Shown here: positions 52,547-61,011 of the stretch, one piece after another | Numbering within the stretch: position 1 is the stretch's first letter | Layout of the letters: every line of letters begins with the position of its first letter | Assembly (NCBI GenBank): GCA_964554335.1 | Contig: CAZKOF010000002.1 | Location: 16,433-80,432, forward strand | DNA: 64,000 bases | DNA from: UBA3263 sp964554335 | GTDB lineage: Bacteria > Bacteroidota > Bacteroidia > Bacteroidales > Muribaculaceae | Direction of reading: 5' to 3' | The notes under the pieces: model-generated | The model's input: only the letters and a program-made list of their open reading frames with translations | Told to the model about the DNA's origin: nothing | The model's database searches: none | Made by a program: the position numbers and the translations under genes

Positions 52547-52639
52547 ATTTCAATAATGCGCAAGTATGGAAGTGTTAAAAATTTCAATAATGCGCAGGTA
52601 TGGAAGTGTTAAAAGTGGCAATAATGCGCAGGTGCGGAG
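52547..52639. repeat. 34-bp tandem repeat (2.7 copies) upstream of the ATPase gene
   Basis: Units at 52547-52580 and 52581-52614 differ at one base (AAGTATGG versus AGGTATGG). A third partial unit runs 52615-52639. The core is CAATAATGCGCAGGTATGGAAG without its end bases. They overlap the expected -33 region of the ATPase promoter. Confidence 0.85.
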
Positions 52640-52641
52640 AC

Positions 52642-52676
52642 AAAAACCGGGCGCGGAGATTGCTCACCGCGCCCGG
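52642..52676 (-). terminator. Rho-independent terminator after ino1
   Basis: Perfect 10-bp stem CCGGGCGCGG (52647-52656) and CCGCGCCCGG (52667-52676), loop 10 nt, then five T on the minus strand (52642-52646 reversed). Confidence 0.88.
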
Positions 52677-52701
52677 ACACATCTTTGATTATGAATAGAT
52701 T

Positions 52702-54009
52702 TTAGTCGATTTCTTCGTCGGCTTCGTAACCGCCCATCTCGCGGATAGCATTCTTGAGCATGGTGTACTGCTGGAAGAGGTGGTTGACGGGCACTTCGTT
52801 TTTAGTGTAGTCGTGCATCGGGCTCTTGAGGAAGAAGCTCAGGAAACGCTGGATGCCGTGGCGACCGGCGCGGGCTGCGAGGTCGCTCAGCAGCACGAGG
52901 TCGAGGCAGAGGGGGGCTGCGAGGATAGAGTCGCGGCAGAGGAAGTTAATCTTGATCTGCATGGGGTAGCCCATCCAGCCGAAGATGTCGATATTGTCCC
53001 AGCCTTCTTTGTTGTCGTTGCGCGGGGGATAGTAGTTGATGCGGACCTTGTGGTAGTAGTTGCTATAGAGGTCGGGTTGTGCTTCGGGCACGAGGATTGA
53101 CTCCAGGGTCGAGAGCTTGCTTACTTCTTTGGTGCGGAAGTTTGCGGGTTCGTCGAGCACGAGGCCGTCGCGGTTGCCGAGGATGTTGGTCGAGAACCAG
53201 CCTCTGAGGCCGAGCATGCGGGTGCCGATGATGGGTGCGAAGCCCGACTTGACGAGGGTCTGGCCGGTCTTGAAGTCTTTGCCTGCGATGGGCCTGCCGG
53301 TTTTTTCGCTGAGCTCCCACATTGCGGGAATGTCGACGGTGGTGTTGGGCGCGCCCATGATGAAGGGGCAGTCTTCGGAGAGGGCTGCATAGGCGTAGCA
53401 CATAGAGGGTGCGATGTTCTCTTTGTCGTCGGCCTTCATTGCGGCTTCGAGGGCTGCGAGGGAGCCGTGAACCTTCTCGTTTACGGGGACGTAAACTTCG
53501 GTCGATGCGGCCCAAAGCACGACTACGCGGTTAACGCCGGTTGTCTTCTTGAAGTTGCGGATGTCTTCGCGGATCTGTTCGGTCATGTCCCAGCGGTTCT
53601 TGACGGTCTTGACGTTGTTGCCGTCGAGGCGCTTGGCGTAGTTCTTGTCGAAGGCGGCTTTCATCGGCTTGATAGCCTCGAGTTCTTCCTTGACGGGGTT
53701 GATGTCTTTTTCTTTGAGGACCTCAGCGTTGATGGCGCTTTCGTAGGCGTTGGCGGGATATACGTCCCATGCGCCGAAGACGATGTCGTCAAGCGATGCC
53801 AGAGGGACGATGTCCTTGTACATGAGGTATTTTTTGTCCTTACCCTTGCCGACGCGGATGCGGTCGTATTGGGTCATGGAGCCTACAGGCTTGGCGAGAC
53901 CTTTGCGGGCCATGAGCACGCCGGTCATGAACGTTGTGGTAACGGCACCGAGGCCTACCACGAGTACGCCGAGTTTGCCTTCGGCGGGCTTAACTGTTGA
54001 GTTGCTCAT
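52702..54009 (-). CDS. ino1: Inositol-3-phosphate synthase
   Basis: Converts glucose-6-phosphate to inositol-3-phosphate with NAD. The 435-residue protein has the nucleotide-binding GVLVVGLGAVTTTFMTGVLM, VVLWAASTEVYVPVNEKV, GRPIAGKDFKTGQTLVKSGF and LGNRDGLVLDEPANFRTKEV. It is a single gene with its own promoter (54059-54066) and a strong terminator. Bacteroidota use it for phosphatidylinositol and inositol sphingolipids; no other inositol-lipid gene is next to it here. Confidence 0.95.
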   Translation of the reverse strand: MSNSTVKPAEGKLGVLVVGLGAVTTTFMTGVLMARKGLAKPVGSMTQYDRIRVGKGKDKKYLMYKDIVPLASLDDIVFGAWDVYPANAYESAINAEVLKEKDINPVKEELEAIKPMKAAFDKNYAKRLDGNNVKTVKNRWDMTEQIREDIRNFKKTTGVNRVVVLWAASTEVYVPVNEKVHGSLAALEAAMKADDKENIAPSMCYAYAALSEDCPFIMGAPNTTVDIPAMWELSEKTGRPIAGKDFKTGQTLVKSGFAPIIGTRMLGLRGWFSTNILGNRDGLVLDEPANFRTKEVSKLSTLESILVPEAQPDLYSNYYHKVRINYYPPRNDNKEGWDNIDIFGWMGYPMQIKINFLCRDSILAAPLCLDLVLLSDLAARAGRHGIQRFLSFFLKSPMHDYTKNEVPVNHLFQQYTMLKNAIREMGGYEADEEID

Positions 54010-54058
54010 AAATGAAATGTTGATTATGACTTTTTTAGTTGTTTTCTAATTTGCGATG

Positions 54059-54066
54059 CAAAGGTA
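54059..54066 (-). promoter_or_regulatory. -7 promoter element for ino1
   Basis: CAAAGGTA on plus, TACCTTTG on minus; about 50 nt upstream of the start. Confidence 0.65.
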
Positions 54067-54256
54067 GCTATTTTTTCTTTAACGCACTGGTCAAAAGGTC
54101 GAAAAGTTTGCTATTGTTTTCGTTAAAAATGGCTAACGAAACGGCCTGTCAGTCAAAATAGGTTAAAATAACAATATTTTTCGGATTTTTGGATAAAAAT
54201 AGTTAACAAGGTTTTGTGTCCGAAGTGTGGCTGCGGGGCCAGCCTTGCCCCTGCGC

Positions 54257-55426
54257 TCACGCCCTCCTCAGTCTGCGGCATAGAGGCAGCGTCACCATGA
54301 TGCAGAGCAGTGCGCCCGCAAAGATGACCACGCTCGATGCCAGCTTAATCTCGCCTATGCCCACCAGCGGACTCGACAGTCCTCCGGCCAGGAAGATGGA
54401 TGCTCCGAAGATGGCGCTTGCCGCTCCGGCATTGTCACGCTCACAGTCGAGGGCAATGGCCGTAACGGCCGGTTGTATCAGCCCGAAACACAACAGAACG
54501 TACATATATGCCGCCATGAGCAATATCAGCGGCATGTGCGCCAGCAGGCACAGGGCTACCAGCACCGAGGCCACCAGCATGTTGATGGCACCGCATTTCA
54601 GAGCCGTGGACTGATGGCGGAACTGCGTGGACAAGCCGGCACCGATACCTATCATGAGGGCGTTGACGCCGAAGCAGAGGCTGAAATGGAACGGACTGAG
54701 GCGGTACACTTGTTGCAGGATGAACGGCGACGAGGCTATGTAGGCGAAAAATGCGAATGCACTGGTCATTACTGACAGTGTGCTGAGTGTGAACAACGGG
54801 TTGCGGAACACCTTGAACAAGTTCCCGTAGACGCTGAGCATGCTTTTATGCATGCGCCGCTCCACGGGCAGGCTCTCTTTCAGGCACATGCTGCATACCA
54901 TGAGTATGACGCCCACGGCCAGCAGCAGGCAGAACACGCCCTGCCACGAGGCGAAACCGGCCACCGAACCGCCCAGCACCGGAGCCAGCACGGGCGCGAT
55001 ACCGTTGATGCCGCCCAGCAGGGCCATGAATCCGGCCAGGTCCTTGCCTGAAAACATGTCGGTGGCTATACTCTTGGAGATCACTATGCCGCCTGCTCCG
55101 GCCAGCCCCTGAAACACGCGCATGGCGTTGAACACGTGGATATCGGTAGACAGGATGCATAGCACCGATGCCACGGCAAACAGCAGCATCGACGCCACAA
55201 GGATGTGCTTGCGTCCGAACTTGTCGGTGAGCGGTCCGATGAGTATCTGGCCTGCGGCCAGTCCCACCATGCTTGCCGTGAGGCTCATCGATACAAGTGC
55301 GGGCGAGGTCCTGAAGAATTCGGTCATCTCAGGGAGCACCGGCAGGTAGAAGTCGGTTACGAAAGGACCGAAAGCCGTCAGCATTCCCAACGTCGCGGGA
55401 ACGAATATTCCTGTTTTTCTTTTCAT
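54257..55426 (-). CDS. Bcr/CflA-family drug-efflux transporter (MFS)
   Basis: Probable multidrug or toxic-compound exporter. The 389-residue protein has about 12 helices and the family motifs ATLGMLTAFGPFVTDFYLPV, GLAAGQILIGPLTDKFGRKH (MFS motif A), FQGLAGAGGIVISKSIATDM and FMALLGGINGIAPVLAPVLG. Its codon and base style differs from the flanking ino1 and yebC genes, suggesting transfer. The ATG overlaps the stop of a 16-residue upstream frame (55423-55473), and the leader RNA is about 190 nt. Confidence 0.92.
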   Translation of the reverse strand: MKRKTGIFVPATLGMLTAFGPFVTDFYLPVLPEMTEFFRTSPALVSMSLTASMVGLAAGQILIGPLTDKFGRKHILVASMLLFAVASVLCILSTDIHVFNAMRVFQGLAGAGGIVISKSIATDMFSGKDLAGFMALLGGINGIAPVLAPVLGGSVAGFASWQGVFCLLLAVGVILMVCSMCLKESLPVERRMHKSMLSVYGNLFKVFRNPLFTLSTLSVMTSAFAFFAYIASSPFILQQVYRLSPFHFSLCFGVNALMIGIGAGLSTQFRHQSTALKCGAINMLVASVLVALCLLAHMPLILLMAAYMYVLLCFGLIQPAVTAIALDCERDNAGAASAIFGASIFLAGGLSSPLVGIGEIKLASSVVIFAGALLCIMVTLPLCRRLRRA

Positions 55427-55473
55427 AATATATTGTGCTTTTTTGTCTTGTAGATATAATCGTTGTAGTTCAT
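55423..55473 (-). CDS. Candidate leader peptide of the efflux gene (16 aa)
   Basis: MNYNDYIYKTKKHNIL: ATG at 55473, stop TGA overlapping the transporter ATG by 4 nt (ATGA). An AGGA sequence precedes it. Such start-overlapping short frames allow coupled or attenuated translation. Bacteroides tetQ is known to use a leader peptide in translational attenuation; whether this one does is inference. It is Tyr- and Asn-rich. Confidence 0.55.
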   Translation of the reverse strand: MNYNDYIYKTKKHNIL

Positions 55474-55618
55474 TTATGTCATCCTTTCTTTTGGAAGCAA
55501 CGGCATCGTAACACCGATGGCGGCCCGCCAAACCGTTCCGTGACTTGCCGTCCCTGCCGCATGGCTTGTGCCGGACTTACTGTCGGCCTGCGGTAAGACC
55601 TCCTCGGAAAATGACGTG
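55474..55618 (-). promoter_or_regulatory. Long structured 5' leader of the efflux gene
   Basis: About 145 nt between the -7 element and the leader peptide contain several short complementary segments (GGCGGGCCGCC, for example). I could not match it to a known riboswitch class by eye. Confidence 0.4.
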
Positions 55619-55626
55619 CAAAGTTA
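55619..55626 (-). promoter_or_regulatory. -7 promoter element for the efflux gene
   Basis: CAAAGTTA on plus, TAACTTTG on minus, about 190 nt upstream of the transporter start. Confidence 0.65.
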
Positions 55627-55792
55627 CCAAAAGATACTTGGGCCGCCAAGCCCGCAACACAATAATTAACCTGATTTTAATGTAAGTTAAGTGAGTCCGA
55701 TATAATTCAAAACAAACCTAATTGCCTGTCATTGATGAAGTTCGCATCATAATTTACGAACAAATATTTTTTCGCTTATATCGAACTCATGT

Positions 55793-55826
55793 TAAAAGAG
55801 GCTGCGCCTATTTTGACACAGCCTCC
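55793..55826 (-). terminator. Rho-independent terminator after yebC
   Basis: On minus, GAGGCTGTG pairs with the CGCAGCCTC side across an A-rich loop, then TTTT. Confidence 0.75.
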
Positions 55827-55874
55827 TGCATGGGGTGGTTTGGATTCGCGTTTTTGAGGTTCTGCAACAACGTC

Positions 55875-56615
55875 TTAGGCCTCCTCGTCGTCGGAGTCGT
55901 CTTCGCGCATGTTGTGGAAGACGTTCTGGACGTCTTCGTCTTCCTCGAACTTTTCAAGAAGTTTTTCGATGGTCGCGCGTTGTTCGGGCGTTACGTCTTT
56001 GAGGTCATTGGGAATGCGTTCGAACTCCGACGAGATGATTTCGTAGCCGTTTTCTTCGAGATAGTGCTGAATTTCAGAGTTGTTCTCGAAGGCGCCGTAG
56101 AGAATGATTTCGCCTTCGTCGCCGGCTTCCACTTCGTCGACGCCGCAGTCGATGAGTTCGAGCTCGAGGTCTTCGAGTTCAACGCCTTCGGGGGCTTTGA
56201 TTTTGAAGACGCACTTATGGTCGAAGAGGAACGACAGGGAGCCGGAGGTTCCGAGCGAGCCGCCGTGTTTGGTGAAGTAGGAGCGCACGTTGGCAACGGT
56301 GCGGGTGTTATTGTTGGTTGCGGTTTCGACCACTATGGCGATGCCGAAGGGGCCGTAGCCTTCGTAGATTATTTCCTTGTAGTCGCCGGCGTCCTTGTCG
56401 GTCGCTTTCTTGATTGCGCGTTCAACCGTGTCTTTGGGCATGTTGGCGGCTTTGGCGTTTGCCATCAGCACGCGCAGGCGGGGGTTGGTGTCGGGGTCGG
56501 GTCCTCCGGCTTTGGCTGCAATGGTGATTTCCTTGCCGATGCGGGTAAAGGTTCTCGACATGTTGCCCCAGCGTTTTAGCTTGCGGGCTTTTCGGTATTC
56601 AAATGCTCTTCCCAT
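55875..56615 (-). CDS. yebC: YebC/PmpR-family regulatory protein
   Basis: DNA-binding or ribosome-associated regulator of the TACO1 family. The 246-residue product starts MGRAFEYRKARKLKRWGNMS and has FTRIGKEITIAAKAGGPDPD, NPRLRVLMANAKAANMPKDT and IYEGYGPFGIAIVVETATNN. It ends in an acidic tail. Length and domain order are typical. It lies downstream of pheT, separated by a REP palindrome and an A+T-rich repeat. Confidence 0.95.
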   Translation of the reverse strand: MGRAFEYRKARKLKRWGNMSRTFTRIGKEITIAAKAGGPDPDTNPRLRVLMANAKAANMPKDTVERAIKKATDKDAGDYKEIIYEGYGPFGIAIVVETATNNNTRTVANVRSYFTKHGGSLGTSGSLSFLFDHKCVFKIKAPEGVELEDLELELIDCGVDEVEAGDEGEIILYGAFENNSEIQHYLEENGYEIISSEFERIPNDLKDVTPEQRATIEKLLEKFEEDEDVQNVFHNMREDDSDDEEA

Positions 56616-56664
56616 GTGTTATATTGAGGTTAATTTTTTGTGGGTTAATATTGTCGGTTCCGGC

Positions 56665-56688
56665 GGTCGCCACAGGTGGCGACCCTAC
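56665..56688. repeat. REP palindrome, distant copy
   Basis: GTCGCCACAGGTGGCGACC followed by CTACG, identical to the copy at 10199 over at least 23 nt. It lies between pheT and yebC. Confidence 0.85.
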
Positions 56689-56708
56689 GCTTATTGCGGC
56701 GTCCCAAC

Positions 56709-56735
56709 CTTTAATTTTTAACTTTTAACTTTTAT
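56709..56735. repeat. A+T-rich dispersed repeat (reverse orientation)
   Basis: TTTAATTTTTAACTTTTAACTTTTA-type tract at the pheT 3' end; same family as 12498. Confidence 0.55.
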
Positions 56736-59221
56736 CTCAATTCGGCGCCAAGTTCGCGTTTGAGGTTGGTAATAATCTTGGCCATGACGGCGTCGATCTG
56801 CTTGTCCTGGAGTGTGCGCTCGGGGTCCTGGAGGGTCAGGGCGATTGCGTAGCTCTTCTTGCCGGCGGGGAGATTCTTGCCTTCGTAGACATCGAAGAGT
56901 TCCACGTTGCGGAGCAGTTTGCGCTCGCTGCGCACGACAATGTCGCGCACTTGCGCGAAGCTGACCGCGGAGTCGATCAGCAGGGCGAGGTCGCGGCGCA
57001 CGGGCTGGGTCTTGGCCACGGGGGTGAAGGTGACGTTATGTTTCTCAACGAGCTGCACAATGGCGTCGCGGTCGAGCTCGGCGAACATTACGGGGCGCTC
57101 AATGTCGAAGCGGGCGGTCAGTGCGGGGGTGAGAATGCCCATGTGGCCCAGGGCCTTGCCCGAGCGTGTCGAGATTGTCAGGGCCGTGGCGAAGATGTCG
57201 GCGCGGTCGGTTGTCGGGGCGAGAGCGAGGTCCGCGGGGTCTATACCGAGGGTCGCGAGGGTGCCCTCGACGTAGGCGCGCAGGTGATAGAACGAGGCGG
57301 GTTCAGCGGCTCCGAGCCATGAGGCGCCGCGCACGTTGCCGGTCAGCCACAGGGCAATCCGCGAGGCTTCGCTGTAGGGGGCGAGCGGCTGCCCGACGGT
57401 TGATTCGGCGTCGGGGTTGAAGCTATAGACGTTGCCGGTTTCGACGAGCATCAGGTCGCCGTTGCGGCGGTTGACGTTATGGCGGATGACCTCCAGGCCG
57501 CCGAAAAGCAAGGTGCGGCGCATGACGCCGAGGTCGGAGCTCAGCGGGTTGAGGAGCTTGACGCAGTTTTCACCGGCGTAGGTGACGCCCTCGGCGGCTG
57601 CGGGATAATATGACGTTGAGGTCAGCGAGTTATTGAGGATTTCATAGAAGCCCTGGGCCGTCAGGCGGTTCATGATCTTGCGTGTGAGCTTGTCGGCCAG
57701 GTCGGTGCGGGTCTTGTAGCTGAGTGCGGAGTTGACGTGGTCGGTGAAGCCGACGTTGTTGTAGCCGTAGATGCGGAGAATTTCCTCGATGACGTCGCAG
57801 GGGCGGGTGACGTCGACGCGGTAGGTCGGGATGCGCAGCGTCATGGTGCCCTCGGCTTCGCTTTCGATCTCAATCTCGAGGGCCGCGAGGATGCCGCGCA
57901 CGGTGTCGGCGGGGATTTCGGCGCCGACGAGGTCTTTGATCTGCTTGAAGCTGAGTTCAACGACGGGGCGCTCGACCGGGTTGGGGTAGAGGTCGACCGC
58001 GGGGCCGCAGATTTCGCCTCCGGCGAGTTCCACAACCATTTTTGCAGCGACCATCAGGGCATACATGCAGCCGTTGGGGTCAACGCCGCGTTCGTAGCGG
58101 AACGAGGCGTCGGTGTTCAGGCCGTGGCGGCGTGCGGCTTTGCGTATGGTTGTCGGGTTGAAGCAGGCGCTCTCGAGGAAAATGTCGGTAGCACTTTCGG
58201 TGACGCCCGAATCGAGGCCGCCGAAAATTCCGGCCATGCACATCGGCTCCTCGGCGTTGCAAATCATGAGGTCACGCTCGTGGAGCGTGCGTTCGACGCC
58301 GTCGAGGGTCACGAACTTGGTGCCCGCCGCGAGGGTCTTGACGATGATTTCGTCGCCTTTGATTTTCGAGAGGTCGAAGCAGTGGAGCGGCTGGCAGAAA
58401 GAGTGGAGAATATAGTTGGTGATGTCAACGATGTTGTTGATGGGGCGCTGGCCGATGGCCGTCAGGCGATCACGCAGCCATTTGGGCGATTCGCCGACCT
58501 TTACGCCGCGGATTGTCAGTCCGGCGTAGCGGGGGCAGTCGGCGGGGTTCTCGACCGTCACTTTGATTCCGTGTCCGGCGGGGAGCGCCGCGGGGTTGAG
58601 GCCCTCGGGGCGGCGGAGGTTGGGATGCAGCCCCTCGATTGAGGCTTTGGCGGCCCAGTCGCGGGCCACGCCATAGTGGCCGGCGCCGTCGATGCGGTTG
58701 GGCGTCAGGTCCACTTCGAGAACGTAGTCGCTCTCGAGGCCGAAATATTCGGCTGCGGGGGTGCCGGGCGCGGGGGCCTGGGCGTCGGGAATGACGATGA
58801 TGCCGTCGTGGCTCGTGCCGACGCCGATTTCATCTTCAGCACATATCATGCCGAGCGATTCGACGCCGCGGATCTTGCTTTTCTTGATTTTGAATTCCTT
58901 GTCGCCGTCGTAGAGCGTGGTGCCCACGGTTGCGACGATGACGGCCTGGCCGGCGGCAACGTTGGGGGCGCCGCAGACAATCCGGACGGGGCCTTCGGCG
59001 AGACCGAGGTCAACGGTGGTGATGTGCAGGTGGTCGCTGTCGGGGTGTGGCTCGCAGGTCAGTACGCGTCCGACAACGAGGCCGCGCAGACCGCCGCGAA
59101 TGCTTTCAACCTCTTCGACCGTGTCACACTCCAGGCCTGTCGACGTCAATGCTGCGGCGAGTTCTTCGGGCGAAGGGAGCCCGTCGACATAGTCGCGCAG
59201 CCAGTTATAAGAAATGTTCAT
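56732..59221 (-). CDS. pheT: Phenylalanine-tRNA ligase, beta subunit
   Basis: Large subunit of the alpha2-beta2 enzyme charging tRNA-Phe. The 829-residue protein has an N-terminal tRNA-binding domain (about 40-150, with HPDSDHLHITTVDLG), B3/B4 editing, B5 (KFVTLDGVERTLHERDLMI region), and a C-terminal FDX-ACB domain (about 735-829, with FDVYEGKNLPAGKKSYAIAL). Length is typical. It is divergent from guaA, and pheS is not in the window. Confidence 0.97.
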   Translation of the reverse strand: MNISYNWLRDYVDGLPSPEELAAALTSTGLECDTVEEVESIRGGLRGLVVGRVLTCEPHPDSDHLHITTVDLGLAEGPVRIVCGAPNVAAGQAVIVATVGTTLYDGDKEFKIKKSKIRGVESLGMICAEDEIGVGTSHDGIIVIPDAQAPAPGTPAAEYFGLESDYVLEVDLTPNRIDGAGHYGVARDWAAKASIEGLHPNLRRPEGLNPAALPAGHGIKVTVENPADCPRYAGLTIRGVKVGESPKWLRDRLTAIGQRPINNIVDITNYILHSFCQPLHCFDLSKIKGDEIIVKTLAAGTKFVTLDGVERTLHERDLMICNAEEPMCMAGIFGGLDSGVTESATDIFLESACFNPTTIRKAARRHGLNTDASFRYERGVDPNGCMYALMVAAKMVVELAGGEICGPAVDLYPNPVERPVVELSFKQIKDLVGAEIPADTVRGILAALEIEIESEAEGTMTLRIPTYRVDVTRPCDVIEEILRIYGYNNVGFTDHVNSALSYKTRTDLADKLTRKIMNRLTAQGFYEILNNSLTSTSYYPAAAEGVTYAGENCVKLLNPLSSDLGVMRRTLLFGGLEVIRHNVNRRNGDLMLVETGNVYSFNPDAESTVGQPLAPYSEASRIALWLTGNVRGASWLGAAEPASFYHLRAYVEGTLATLGIDPADLALAPTTDRADIFATALTISTRSGKALGHMGILTPALTARFDIERPVMFAELDRDAIVQLVEKHNVTFTPVAKTQPVRRDLALLIDSAVSFAQVRDIVVRSERKLLRNVELFDVYEGKNLPAGKKSYAIALTLQDPERTLQDKQIDAVMAKIITNLKRELGAELR

Positions 59222-59261
59222 AAATGAATTGGATTATCTGTGATGCGTCAAATTACGCGCG

Positions 59262-59269
59262 CAAAGTTA
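59262..59269 (-). promoter_or_regulatory. -7 promoter element for pheT
   Basis: CAAAGTTA on plus, TAACTTTG on minus; about 40 nt upstream of the start. Confidence 0.65.
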
Positions 59270-59346
59270 CGAATTTTCCCTGACGTGACAAAAAAGAGTG
59301 GGCAGTGCGGGGGTGGGCGGGTTTTTGTCAGGTCGGGAAAAATTCG

Positions 59347-59354
59347 TAACTTTG
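59347..59354 (+). promoter_or_regulatory. Promoter of guaA
   Basis: TAACTTTG with a -33 TTTG at 59324-59327, spacing 19 nt, the textbook layout. Confidence 0.8.
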
Positions 59355-59374
59355 CACAAATTAGTCCCGGACCC

Positions 59375-60898
59375 ATGCAACAGAAAATCATTATCCTCGA
59401 CTTCGGCTCGCAGACGACCCAGCTTATCGGTCGGCGCGTGCGTGAACTCAACACGTATTGCGAAATCGTTCCTTACAACAAGTTTCCCTATGACGACCCC
59501 TCGGTTATCGGCGTAATCCTTTCGGGTTCGCCTTTCAGCGTCTATGACGAGAAGGCGTTCAAGATTGACATCGCGACCCTGCGCGGACGCTTGCCGATTC
59601 TCGGCATATGTTATGGCGCGCAGCTCATGGCCTGGGAGACGGGCGGCAACGTCGAGGGGGCGCCCTCACGCGAGTATGGCCGCGCGCGTCTGGAATATGT
59701 CAGCGGCTCCGACCCCCTGCTCGCCGGAATTGAAAAGGGCGCGCAGGTCTGGATGAGTCATGGCGACACGATTACGTCGCTCGGCGCAACGTTCGGCGTC
59801 ATCGCCTCGACCCCCGAGGTGCCCGTGGCCGCCTACCGTGCCGAGGGCGAGCAGCTTTGGGGCGTGCAGTTCCACCCCGAGGTCTACCACTCGGAGTGCG
59901 GCATGCAGCTGCTGCACAACTTCGTTGTCGATATCTGCGGCTCCAGGTGTGACTGGAGCGCCGAATCGTTTATCGAGAGCACCGTGCGCGACCTGCAGCA
60001 GACTCTCGGCAACGACCGCGTCGTGCTCGGTCTGAGCGGAGGCGTGGACTCAACCGTTGCCGCCGTGTTGCTTAATAAGGCTATCGGCCGCAACCTGACC
60101 TGCATATTCGTTGACCACGGCATGCTGCGCAAGAATGAGTTCTCCGACGTCATGAAAGCCTACGAGGGTCTCGGACTCAACGTTATCGGCGTTGACGCCT
60201 CGGCCGAGTTCTTCAGCGAGCTCGCAGGAGTCACCGACCCCGAGCGCAAGCGCAAAATCATCGGCAAGGGCTTCATCGACGTGTTCGACCGTGAGGCCCG
60301 TAAGGTTGAAGACGTCAAGTGGCTGGCCCAGGGCACTATCTATCCCGACTGCATCGAGTCGCTCTCGATTACCGGCACGGTCATCAAGAGCCACCATAAC
60401 GTAGGCGGTCTGCCCGAAAAGATGAACCTGAGGCTCTGCGAGCCGCTGCGTCTGCTCTTCAAAGACGAAGTGCGCGCCGTTGGCCGCGCGCTCGGCATTC
60501 CCGACCGCCTCATCAAGCGTCACCCCTTCCCAGGGCCGGGCCTGGCAGTGCGCATTCTCGGCGACATCACTCCCGAGAAGGTCGCCGTGCTCCAGGAGGC
60601 TGACCATATCTTCATCGAGGGGCTGCGCGAATGGGGTCTCTACGACCAGGTATGGCAGGCCGGCGCCATCCTGCTGCCGGTTCAGAGCGTCGGAGTGATG
60701 GGCGACGAACGCACCTATGAGCGCGCCGTTGCGCTGCGCGCCGTGACCTCGACCGACGCCATGACCGCCGACTGGGCCCACCTCCCCTACGAGTTCATGG
60801 CCAAAGTCAGCAACGAAATCATCAACAAAGTCCGCGGCGTCAACCGCGTCTGCTACGACATCTCCTCCAAACCCCCGGCAACCATCGAGTGGGAATAA
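59375..60898 (+). CDS. guaA: GMP synthase (glutamine-hydrolysing)
   Basis: Makes GMP from XMP, ATP and glutamine. The product of about 507 residues has an N-terminal class I glutaminase (LGICYGAQLMAWETGG with the catalytic Cys; FHPEVYHSECG with His and Glu), an ATP-pyrophosphatase domain (VVLGLSGGVDSTVAAVLLNK), and the C-terminal dimer domain ending KPPATIEWE. ATG 59375 lies 20 nt after the promoter; longer frames cross it. The A+T-rich methyltransferase island begins about 60 nt after the stop. Confidence 0.97.
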   Translation: MQQKIIILDFGSQTTQLIGRRVRELNTYCEIVPYNKFPYDDPSVIGVILSGSPFSVYDEKAFKIDIATLRGRLPILGICYGAQLMAWETGGNVEGAPSREYGRARLEYVSGSDPLLAGIEKGAQVWMSHGDTITSLGATFGVIASTPEVPVAAYRAEGEQLWGVQFHPEVYHSECGMQLLHNFVVDICGSRCDWSAESFIESTVRDLQQTLGNDRVVLGLSGGVDSTVAAVLLNKAIGRNLTCIFVDHGMLRKNEFSDVMKAYEGLGLNVIGVDASAEFFSELAGVTDPERKRKIIGKGFIDVFDREARKVEDVKWLAQGTIYPDCIESLSITGTVIKSHHNVGGLPEKMNLRLCEPLRLLFKDEVRAVGRALGIPDRLIKRHPFPGPGLAVRILGDITPEKVAVLQEADHIFIEGLREWGLYDQVWQAGAILLPVQSVGVMGDERTYERAVALRAVTSTDAMTADWAHLPYEFMAKVSNEIINKVRGVNRVCYDISSKPPATIEWE

Positions 60899-60918
60899 CC
60901 ATGTTACGACGCGTTGGG

Positions 60919-60950
60919 GCTATGTTCACTTCAAGTTGGGTATAGCCTCT
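60919..60950 (+). terminator. Possible terminator after guaA
   Basis: GGCTAT and ATAGCC arms enclose a 20-nt segment with a small internal palindrome, then TCTTTTACTTT. Weak. Confidence 0.35.
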
Positions 60951-60987
60951 TTTACTTTGCTCTCGCCAAAGTTCCGAAAAAATTTCG

Positions 60988-60995
60988 TACCTTTG
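60988..60995 (+). promoter_or_regulatory. -7 promoter element for the methyltransferase cluster
   Basis: TACCTTTG, 16 nt before ATG 61012. Confidence 0.65.
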
Positions 60996-61011
60996 CAAAC
61001 CACATAAGCGC

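Noticed and set aside
52547..52639. Possible CRISPR array
   Set aside because: The units are directly adjacent with no spacers, and no cas gene is nearby.
55474..55618. Known riboswitch class in the efflux leader
   Set aside because: I compared it by eye with common classes (TPP, cobalamin, FMN, guanidine) and saw no consensus; it needs a covariance search.
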